A stretch of 11,895 nt of DNA from JAKANM01 sp964356495 (GTDB lineage: Bacteria > Patescibacteriota > Patescibacteriia > Magasanikbacterales > GWA2-37-8): the NCBI GenBank assembly GCA_964356495.1, contig CAYHHR010000029.1, positions 1 through 11,895 on the forward strand. The letters are read 5' to 3'. The position numbers and the translations under genes are program-made. Shown here piece by piece: positions 5,444 to 11,016 of the stretch (its first letter is position 1; every line of letters starts with the position of its first letter). The notes under the pieces are model-generated. The model was not told the DNA's origin. It ran no database searches and saw nothing but the letters and a program-made list of their open reading frames with translations.

Positions 5444-5474
5444 AACCCAAATATTTTAAGTTTTGAATTAATAT

Positions 5475-6662
5475 ATGTCAGAAATAACAAAAGCGATCCA
5501 GGCTCTGTGCGAAGAGAAAAATCTTAGCATGGAGGCCGTCATGGAAACTATTGAAGCGGCGCTGGCGGCTGCTTACCGAAAAGATTTCGGAAATAAACAG
5601 CAAAATATCAAAGTAAAATTTGATCCGGAAACTGGTGATATGCAGGCGTGGGACATAAAAACCGTGGTCGAGGACATCGAACCGGAAGCGCTCGAAAAGG
5701 CGCAGGAAGAATTGTCGGCGCGCCGCGAAAAAGCGCGTACCGAAAATCGCGAACTTACCGAAGAGGAAGTCGCTGATTTGCCGCGCTTCAATCCGAAGAC
5801 CGAGATGATGATCGCGGAGGCGAAGAAGATTAGCAAAAAAGCCAAGCTCGGCGAGGTGCTGGAAATCAAACTTGATATTCCGCACGATTTCGGCCGCATG
5901 GCCGCGCAGACCGCGAAGCAAGTTATCATCCAAAAAATTCGCGAAGCGGAACGCACGATGGTATTCGGCGACTTCAAAGGCCAGGAAGGACAGCTCCTAC
6001 TCGGCACGATTCAGCGCGTTGAAGGACGCAAGGTTTTGGTAGACCTCGGAAAAATTACCGGTGTAATGCCGGCGGAACAGCAAAATTTCAACGAACACTA
6101 TCGCCCGGGCGCGCGCCTGAAATTTTTTGTTGTCTCGGTGCAGATGACTACGAGAGGTCCGGAAATTATTCTCTCGCGCGGCGATAAAGGAATGGTAAAA
6201 GAAATTTTCAGACAGGAAATTCCTGAGGTTTCTTCCGGCGCTATCACTGTCAAAGGAATAGCCAGGGACCCAGGTTTCCGATCCAAAGTCGCGGTTGCCA
6301 CCAATGATGTTTCGATTGATCCGATCGGTTCATGCATCGGACAGCGCGGCAGTCGCATCAATACTATTATTGAAGAACTCGGCGGCGAAAAAATCGATGT
6401 GATTCAATATAGCGATGATGCGGTGCAGTATATCAGTCACGCTCTTTCACCGGCGAAGGTTGTTTCGGTCGAATTGAACGAAGCGGAAAAAGTCGCCACC
6501 GTTAAAGTTGCCGCTGATCAGTTCTCGATCGCCATCGGCCGCAGCGGTCAAAATGTTAGGCTTGCTTCCGAATTGGTTGGTTGGAGAATCAATGTGGTAG
6601 AACCGGAGAAGGATGCCGCAGAAAAGACTGCGGAGGTTATTGATGTCTCAGTCAAGGAGTAA
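5475..6662 (+). CDS. nusA: Transcription termination/antitermination factor NusA
   Basis: RNA polymerase-binding factor that affects pausing, intrinsic termination and antitermination. Its 395 aa comprise an N-terminal polymerase-binding domain (about 1-165, including QTAKQVIIQKIREAER at 145-160), an S1 domain (about 171-235), KH1 with DPIGSCIGQRGSRI (282-295) and GGEKIDVI, and KH2 with AIGRSGQNVRLASELVGW (353-370). It ends soon after KH2, so the acidic repeats of enterobacterial NusA are absent, as in many bacteria. Residues about 67-118 form a charged insertion relative to E. coli NusA. The ATG at 5475 has no Shine-Dalgarno; its leader holds a strong promoter and a hairpin. The usual rbfA/infB neighbours are missing and yidC follows after 122 nt of repeats. 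Confidence 0.97.
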   Translation: MSEITKAIQALCEEKNLSMEAVMETIEAALAAAYRKDFGNKQQNIKVKFDPETGDMQAWDIKTVVEDIEPEALEKAQEELSARREKARTENRELTEEEVADLPRFNPKTEMMIAEAKKISKKAKLGEVLEIKLDIPHDFGRMAAQTAKQVIIQKIREAERTMVFGDFKGQEGQLLLGTIQRVEGRKVLVDLGKITGVMPAEQQNFNEHYRPGARLKFFVVSVQMTTRGPEIILSRGDKGMVKEIFRQEIPEVSSGAITVKGIARDPGFRSKVAVATNDVSIDPIGSCIGQRGSRINTIIEELGGEKIDVIQYSDDAVQYISHALSPAKVVSVELNEAEKVATVKVAADQFSIAIGRSGQNVRLASELVGWRINVVEPEKDAAEKTAEVIDVSVKE

Positions 6663-6784
6663 GCTAATCAAATTTACAATTTACAATTTTCAATCAAGGT
6701 ACAATCATCAATGATTAATTTTAAAATTGTCGCATTGAAAATTCATTAAAAATTGAAAAATTAAAAATTGAAAATTTTCCAACT
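6663..6784. repeat. AT-rich low-complexity spacer between nusA and yidC
   Basis: The spacer is almost entirely short units of ATTTACAATTT/TTTTCAAT on the left and AAAATTGAAAA on the right, largely reverse complements of one another, with a small AATCAT/ATGATT dyad in the middle. It could fold into a long AU-rich hairpin. I see no promoter or ribosome site in it. It resembles dispersed AT-rich repeats seen between genes in CPR assemblies (recollection, not a search). Confidence 0.6.
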
Positions 6785-7543
6785 ATGTCATCATTATTCC
6801 ACACAATTTTATACCAGCCTCTCTTCAATCTATTCGTTTGGCTGTATAATGTTTTACCTGGCCATGATCTTGGTTTGGTAATATTGGCGGTCACGATTTT
6901 GACGCGTGTTATTTTGTATCCGCTCACAGCCGCTTCGATCAAGGCGCAGAAAGGACTTCAGGATTTACAGCCGAAACTCGACGCGATCAAAAAAGAATTT
7001 AAGGATGACAAGCAGAAACAGGCGCAGGCGACGATGGAGTTATATAAAAATAATAAAATCAATCCGCTTACTTCCTGTCTTCCGATGCTTGTTCAGCTGC
7101 CGCTTCTTTTGGCTTTGTTTTGGGTAATGCAAGACGGGCTCGCGTCGAAGAATGTTGCTCAGAATCTTTACCCATTCGTCAGGAATCCGGGGACTCTGAA
7201 TATTATGTCATTCGGGCTCTTAAATCTTGCCGTCCCGAACGTAGTGCTCGCAATTTTGGCCGGTATCGCTCAATTCTTCCAGGCTAAAATGTTAAGCCGA
7301 AAGACGCCGCCGAAAGAAGCCGGCGCCGGCGCCAAGGATGAAGATATGGCCGCCATCATGAACAAACAAATGCTCTATGTGATGCCGGTGATGACCGCTT
7401 TGATCGGCTTCAGTTTGCCGGCCGGTCTTTCGTTGTATTGGTTTTTCAGCACCGTTCTTATGGTATTACAGCAGTGGTATGTTTTCAAAAAACCCCAGGC
7501 TTCAAATCTCACATCTCAAACCCCAACCAAATTGTCATCCTGA
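6785..7543 (+). CDS. yidC: YidC/Oxa1 family membrane protein insertase
   Basis: Inserts and folds inner-membrane proteins, alone or with SecYEG. It has 252 aa with no lipobox or large periplasmic domain, so it is of the short Gram-positive/CPR type. The first core helix carries the conserved arginine (LAVTILTRVILYPL, R41). A cytoplasmic charged hairpin follows (about 52-92, KAQKGLQDLQPKL...NNKINPLTSCLPML), then helices at about 99-116, 140-168 and 198-232 (GFSLPAGLSLYWFFSTVLMVLQQWYVF). A short tail after FKKPQ looks repeat-derived, and the TGA stop lies in TGTCATCCTGA (7533-7543), an end fragment of family B. In many bacteria yidC neighbours rpmH/rnpA/jag; here it follows nusA. Confidence 0.95.
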   Translation: MSSLFHTILYQPLFNLFVWLYNVLPGHDLGLVILAVTILTRVILYPLTAASIKAQKGLQDLQPKLDAIKKEFKDDKQKQAQATMELYKNNKINPLTSCLPMLVQLPLLLALFWVMQDGLASKNVAQNLYPFVRNPGTLNIMSFGLLNLAVPNVVLAILAGIAQFFQAKMLSRKTPPKEAGAGAKDEDMAAIMNKQMLYVMPVMTALIGFSLPAGLSLYWFFSTVLMVLQQWYVFKKPQASNLTSQTPTKLSS

Positions 7544-7585
7544 CGCCACACAAAAAAATCCCTATCCTGTTGTTTGACTTTGGGT

Positions 7586-7591
7586 TATAAT
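7586..7591 (+). promoter_or_regulatory. Perfect -10 element directly before the nucleotidyltransferase gene
   Basis: TATAAT at 7586-7591 ends 6 nt before the ATG at 7598, so transcription would start at or next to the start codon and give a leaderless mRNA. No good -35 lies at the right distance (the best spaced hexamer is TATCCT). This supports the ATG at 7598 over the upstream TTG. Confidence 0.5.
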
Positions 7592-7597
7592 ACAGCC

Positions 7598-8503
7598 ATG
7601 CTTTACGACTCCATCGTCAAAACTTTGAATTACTTTAGCCTGTTTGATTTTCCGCTGACGGCTGAGGAATTATTTTCAAATTTATGGCAGGCGCCGGAAA
7701 TTAGCTATGAAAATTTTCTCGGGGAACTTTATAGTCTCAAAAATCAAGGAAAGATAGTGGAAAAATTTAGTTATTATTTTCTGCCTGGCGATGAAGCTAT
7801 CGTCGAGAAAAGGAGAGAATCTGTTCCGCTCGTCGAAGCGAAGCTCCGGATCGCGGTGAAGGCGGCGAAACTCATCAGGTCCGTCCCGTTTGTGAAGGCG
7901 ATTTTTGTGTGCAATTCTGTGGCCGCCGAGGCGGTCGATAAGAATAGTGACATTGATTTTTTTATTATCACTTCCGCGAAGCGCGCCTGGATCGTCCGAT
8001 TTTTCACGAATTTGATTTTGTTTACTTTCGGTCTTCGCCGTCATGGTGATCAAGTTGCCGACCGGGTTTGCTTGTCATTTTATGTCGATTCGGAGCATCT
8101 GGATCTGCAGCCGCTACTTATCGCCGATGATATTTATTTTACTTATTGGCTGAAGCAGCTTCTGCCGCTCTATGATCCGGAAAATTTTCATCAGAAATTG
8201 CTCGACAGCAACGTGTGGCATAAAAAGTTTATAAAAATAGAATCGTCAATACCAAAAATCGCTGATGGCAGAATTGGAAAGGTGTGGAAAAATATTTGGG
8301 AATTATTCTGGCGCGGCCGATATGGCGATCTGATCGAGAGACAATTTGAAAAAGTCCAAATGGATAGAATTAAAATTTCCGGCCAAGACAAGGTCAGGCC
8401 GGCGGCGTCCGCGGTCGTGACCACTGCCGGAGTTCTCAAATTTCATGAATGCGACTCGCGGCAGGAAATCCGCGATAAATGGCTCGAGAAATTAAAAATA
8501 TGA
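7598..8503 (+). CDS. Nucleotidyltransferase-fold protein of unknown role
   Basis: A 301-aa protein. The N-terminal part (about 1-65, MLYDSIVKTLNYFSLFDFPLTAEEL) looks like a small winged-helix domain. A nucleotidyltransferase-like core follows: AIFVCNSVAAEAVDKNSDIDFFIIT (101-125), with the S-D-I-D pair D118/D120 as metal ligands. The usual GS dipeptide of the family is NS here, so activity is uncertain. Downstream are a hydrophobic helix (about 131-146) and a conserved-looking FGLRRHGDQVADRVCLSFYV block. I recall similar uncharacterised proteins in many CPR genomes. I prefer the ATG at 7598 because the preceding TATAAT would otherwise be coding. The gene ends in an ATGA overlap with the ligase gene, so the two are coupled. 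Its role may relate to surface polysaccharide; that is inference. Confidence 0.7.
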   Translation: MLYDSIVKTLNYFSLFDFPLTAEELFSNLWQAPEISYENFLGELYSLKNQGKIVEKFSYYFLPGDEAIVEKRRESVPLVEAKLRIAVKAAKLIRSVPFVKAIFVCNSVAAEAVDKNSDIDFFIITSAKRAWIVRFFTNLILFTFGLRRHGDQVADRVCLSFYVDSEHLDLQPLLIADDIYFTYWLKQLLPLYDPENFHQKLLDSNVWHKKFIKIESSIPKIADGRIGKVWKNIWELFWRGRYGDLIERQFEKVQMDRIKISGQDKVRPAASAVVTTAGVLKFHECDSRQEIRDKWLEKLKI

Positions 8504-9909
8504 TTTACAAATTTTGGCATTGGCTGCTTCTACCGCTCTTGCTTTTCCTATTGCCATGGCAGACGCGGTGGATGTATGATCAAAATTTTTTAAACTATAG
8601 TTATTGGGAATATGGCAGCGCCAGTTGGTATGGCACGGAAATTTTGCTGTGGATAATTATTATTCTATTCGCGATTGACCGATTTTGGAAGCCGTTTTTT
8701 AATCCCCGCTTGGGCGGGGTAGGGGTGGGTTGGCTATTTCGTCGTCGTAATTTTTATTTCGCTTTAATATTTTTGGTCTTTCTCGGCGCTGAAGTATTGC
8801 ACAGCATCGATGTCGGTCTGTCGTTAAATTTTATCTTTCTTCTTCTCGAGGGGCTTTGTTTTTTTCTCGTAATTTTAAATTTTGACCCTCCTTCGCCAAG
8901 GCTTCGGCGGGCAGGAAAGCCTAACCAGTTGCTCCTGGCATTTTGGAGCGGTGGGGTAGTGCAGGCTTTGCTCGGCTCTTATCAATTTTTTACTCAGAAT
9001 ATTTCCGCCAACAAATGGTTTGGTCTCGCGGCGCAGGCCACGAATCAGCCTGGAAGTTTTGTGATTGATTCGGGAGCGGAACGCTGGCTGCGCGCTTACG
9101 GCAGTTTTGGTTCGCCGAATATTTTGGGTGGCTACCTCGCGGTAATTTTTATTCTTGGTTTAATTTTGTATATTAACCAACCCACCCCTGCCTACCGGAC
9201 AGGCAGGCCTACCCCCCACCACTTCGGCGGGCAGGCGCCCAAGCGGGGACTGCTTAAGATTTTTCTGACGCTTGGCCAGGCGATAATTTTGACGGGACTC
9301 ATTTTGTCTTTTTCACGCTCCGCCTTCCTTGCGGTTTTGTTTGCCTGGGTTCTGATCGGGATGTTTTTGCTTGTGAAGAAATTTAATTTTTTCAACCGTC
9401 TGCATCTTATCGGGATGTATATCAAGCAATCGATTTTTTATCTGTTGGTTTTCGCGGTTTTATTTTATAATTTTGAATTTTTATTCATCGCTCGGCTTAA
9501 TTTTTCAAATCATTTGGAAAATGTTTCTGTTTCCGAACGCGCCGAGCAATATTCCGATTCCGCGAATTTTTTTCGTCAGCATCCGCTTCTTGGCGTTGGC
9601 CCCGGAGCGTACACGCTCGCGTTATTCAGGGCTAACCCATCGCTTCTTGGCTATTCATATCAGCCTGTCCACAATATCTACGTGCTAATTTTGACGGAAT
9701 GGGGTATACTGGGCGCAATCGTTTGGCTGGCAGTTTTTGGGAGACTTATTTTGCTAGTTCGCGCTCGGAATCCGGAGTTGTTGCCGGTCTTGATAATGCC
9801 TTTCGTCATCGGCGCGTTTGATCATTATTGGTGGAGTCTATATATCGGTATTATTTTATGGTGGGTGGTGCTCGGCCTTTGCATCAGAAACAATTCTGAG
9901 GCCTCATAA
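8500..9909 (+). CDS. O-antigen ligase-like (Wzy_C family) polytopic membrane protein
   Basis: Integral membrane protein of 469 aa with about 10-12 hydrophobic segments. Members of the family join or polymerise undecaprenyl-linked glycans on the outer face of the membrane. Diagnostic features are RAYGSFGSPNILGGYLAV (about 198-215), LSFSRSAFLAVLF (about 269-281), and HPLLGVGPGAYTLAL (about 361-375) with YQPVHNIYVLILTEWGILG (about 387-405). The start at 8500 overlaps the previous stop as ATGA; an in-frame ATG at 8479 would add 7 residues, but the ATGA overlap and hydrophobic N-terminus favour 8500. Three repeat-derived insertions (8704-8733, 8886-8915, 9177-9248) lie in predicted loops. The acceptor and substrate are unknown. 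Confidence 0.85.
   Translation: MIYKFWHWLLLPLLLFLLPWQTRWMYDQNFLNYSYWEYGSASWYGTEILLWIIIILFAIDRFWKPFFNPRLGGVGVGWLFRRRNFYFALIFLVFLGAEVLHSIDVGLSLNFIFLLLEGLCFFLVILNFDPPSPRLRRAGKPNQLLLAFWSGGVVQALLGSYQFFTQNISANKWFGLAAQATNQPGSFVIDSGAERWLRAYGSFGSPNILGGYLAVIFILGLILYINQPTPAYRTGRPTPHHFGGQAPKRGLLKIFLTLGQAIILTGLILSFSRSAFLAVLFAWVLIGMFLLVKKFNFFNRLHLIGMYIKQSIFYLLVFAVLFYNFEFLFIARLNFSNHLENVSVSERAEQYSDSANFFRQHPLLGVGPGAYTLALFRANPSLLGYSYQPVHNIYVLILTEWGILGAIVWLAVFGRLILLVRARNPELLPVLIMPFVIGAFDHYWWSLYIGIILWWVVLGLCIRNNSEAS
8704..8733 (+). repeat. Family C repeat, simple copy, in the ligase gene
   Basis: A 30-nt element beginning CCCCGCTTGGGCG and ending GGTGGGTTGG, read as PRLGGVGVGW. Its reverse complement, enlarged by two inserts, occurs at 9177-9248 in the same gene. 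Confidence 0.8.
8886..8915 (+). repeat. Family A repeat in the ligase gene
   Basis: A 30-nt element of CCCTCCTTCGCCAAGGCTTC plus GGCGGGCAGG, read as PPSPRLRRAG in a loop. It shares CTCCTTCGCCAAGGCTTCGG with the leuS copy (1437-1456) but is read in a different frame there. Confidence 0.8.
9177..9248 (-). repeat. Family C repeat, inverted copy carrying two 21-nt inserts
   Basis: Read on the minus strand this 72-nt stretch is the 30-nt element of 8704-8733 with two extra blocks of exactly 21 nt. One begins CCTGCCCGCCGAAG, the same 14 bases as the reverse complement of the family A copy at 8886-8915. The other runs CCTGCCTG...TAGGCAGG and is nearly palindromic. Both preserve the reading frame (QPTPAYRTGRPTPHHFGGQA). 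This is direct evidence of elements inserted into elements. Confidence 0.85.
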
Positions 9910-9921
9910 ATTTTTTTTATT

Positions 9922-10533
9922 ATGTCTGAAGGAAGAATAATCGCCGTGGTTGGAGGACCGAGAAGCGGGAAATCTTTTTTAACAAAAAAACTCGCGGAAT
10001 ATTATGGCGGCACGCCGTTTATCGAAGAGGAACTGCCGATTCGGATTCAGGAAAATTTGAAAAAGGGGATGAGGGATATTGAACGCCATTTGTGGTTTCG
10101 AAATCAACAGGTGAAAATTTATCTTGAGGCCGAGGAACTAAAACGTCAGGGGCGGATTGTGATCCTCGATAATTTTTGGATTAGTTATCAGCTTTATCTT
10201 GAGTCGACGACCGGATTTGAAAGGGAGGTGGTGGATGAGCTCGCGGAAATCGATCGACAGATGTTTGGCTGGCCGGATTTAGTAATTTTACTTCACAATT
10301 CCGAGGAGGGGATCAGGAAGTTCGTCAAAAATGGCGGACGGGAGTTTGATAATTCCGAGGAATATATTCAGCGGACAATTCTGCCGATCAACGCGATCCA
10401 GGAAAAGTTTTTCAAAGGCCAGCAAGGCAAAAGAAATGTGGTGGTGATCGATCGCGACGGTTTGGATTTCAAAGAATCAAATCATTTCGAAGAACTTCTG
10501 GAGCGGATCAAGGCTGACAAAGTTTTGGTTTGA
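9922..10533 (+). CDS. P-loop nucleoside/nucleotide kinase-like protein (deoxynucleoside kinase type)
   Basis: A 203-aa soluble P-loop protein. The Walker A motif is GGPRSGKS (11-18), followed by an acidic EEELPIRIQ segment (35-43). A buried strand with IVILDNF (79-85) resembles the Walker B-like ERS/DRS strand of deoxynucleoside kinases. PDLVILLHNSEEGIRKFVKNGGREFDNSEEYI (118-149) matches the PDLvIyL...RGRefE lid region of that superfamily. The closest family is dNK/thymidylate-kinase-like, which would phosphorylate a nucleoside or related small molecule. The usual DRS and repeated lid arginines are altered, so the substrate is uncertain. It starts 12 nt after the ligase stop and is probably co-transcribed with that gene. 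It might serve nucleoside salvage or the surface pathway suggested by its neighbours. Confidence 0.65.
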   Translation: MSEGRIIAVVGGPRSGKSFLTKKLAEYYGGTPFIEEELPIRIQENLKKGMRDIERHLWFRNQQVKIYLEAEELKRQGRIVILDNFWISYQLYLESTTGFEREVVDELAEIDRQMFGWPDLVILLHNSEEGIRKFVKNGGREFDNSEEYIQRTILPINAIQEKFFKGQQGKRNVVVIDRDGLDFKESNHFEELLERIKADKVLV

Positions 10534-10572
10534 TCTCGGCAGGTTTTATTTGTAGTCAGGTTCGTGGGGATA

Positions 10573-10606
10573 CCCCCTCCTCCGTCCTCCCACTAAAAGG
10601 GGGAGG
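10573..10606. repeat. GC-rich intergenic palindromic repeat upstream of groES
   Basis: A CCCCCTCC tract followed by CCTCCC (10586-10591) pairing with GGGAGG (10601-10606) around ACTAAAAGG. It resembles the C-tract/G-tract hairpins inside the MBL gene insert (4698-4719) and is the one clearly intergenic GC-rich copy. No T-run follows, so I do not call it a terminator. Confidence 0.55.
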
Positions 10607-10624
10607 AAAATGAAATCAACCCCC

Positions 10625-10653
10625 TTGACTTTTTTTGTCGCTGAGATTAAAAT
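10625..10653 (+). promoter_or_regulatory. Sigma70-type promoter of groESL
   Basis: TTGACT (10625-10630), a spacer of exactly 17 nt (10631-10647) and TAAAAT (10648-10653); five of six matches at both hexamers. Transcription would begin near 10660, just before the CIRCE-type operator. Confidence 0.75.
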
Positions 10654-10669
10654 GACACTTACAAATGAA

Positions 10670-10696
10670 TTATCACTCTAATTTACCGAGTGATAA
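10670..10696 (+). promoter_or_regulatory. CIRCE-type operator (HrcA site) upstream of groES
   Basis: TTATCACTC-N9-GAGTGATAA is a perfect 9-bp inverted repeat with a 9-nt spacer. It differs from consensus CIRCE (TTAGCACTC-N9-GAGTGCTAA) by one symmetric change per arm. It lies between the predicted transcription start and the groES ATG (27 nt away), the classic place for HrcA repression of chaperonin genes. The family role is known; binding here is inferred. Confidence 0.88.
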
Positions 10697-10722
10697 AATT
10701 AATTCTAATAAATCAAAAAAAT

Positions 10723-11007
10723 ATGCGTATCAGACCGCTCGGCGACAACATTCTTGTTCGCCAAACGAAGGCTGACGAAGTCACTGCTTTTGGTCTAGTT
10801 CTTCCTGGGAAGGACGAAAAGAAACCGGAAGGTGAAGTGATTGCGGTCGGCCCGGGAAAACTTGAAAAAGGCATCCGCGTCCCAATGGATGTAAAAGTTG
10901 GAGACCACGTGATTTTAAAAAATTGGGGAGGAGAAGCGGTAAAAATTGACAAGGAGGAACTAAAAATCGTCTCAGCGGACGATGTCCTCGGTGTGATTGA
11001 AAAATAA
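10723..11007 (+). CDS. groES: Co-chaperonin GroES (Hsp10)
   Basis: Heptameric lid of the GroEL chaperonin. The 94-aa protein has the standard length and order: MRIRPLGDNILVR, a mobile loop that contacts GroEL (about 16-32, with GLVLPG in place of the common GIVLP), GEVIAVGPGKLEKG, KVGDHVILKNWGGEAVKID and DDVLGVIEK. The ATG at 10723 is chosen because extending to the GTG at 10690 would run through the CIRCE half-site and add a non-conserved segment. No Shine-Dalgarno is visible in the A-rich leader. groEL begins 9 nt downstream, so the two form one operon under the promoter and operator just upstream. Confidence 0.97.
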   Translation: MRIRPLGDNILVRQTKADEVTAFGLVLPGKDEKKPEGEVIAVGPGKLEKGIRVPMDVKVGDHVILKNWGGEAVKIDKEELKIVSADDVLGVIEK

Positions 11008-11016
11008 TCTATATAT

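Larger units (their letters stand above)
4958..5474. other. 517-nt regulatory gap between the MBL gene and nusA
   Basis: From left to right it holds a hairpin terminator (4964-4985), the frameshifted minus-strand small gene (5007-5199) with its ribosome site (5208-5212), back-to-back promoters with a TTATCCACA between them (5267-5275), the strong nusA promoter (5373-5401) and the leader hairpin (5412-5443). I see no tRNA or known structured RNA in it. The stretch is unusually rich in control signals for this window. Confidence 0.6.

Noticed and set aside
7574..7597. Upstream TTG start for the nucleotidyltransferase-fold gene
   Set aside because: It would turn the perfect TATAAT into coding sequence; the ATG at 7598 fits the promoter and the natural N-terminus.
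8479..8499. Earlier ATG for the ligase gene
   Set aside because: It adds seven polar residues before a hydrophobic N-terminus; the ATGA overlap at 8500 is the more usual arrangement.
10690..10722. GTG start for groES inside the operator
   Set aside because: The extra 11 residues are not part of the GroES family and would place the start inside the CIRCE half-site.
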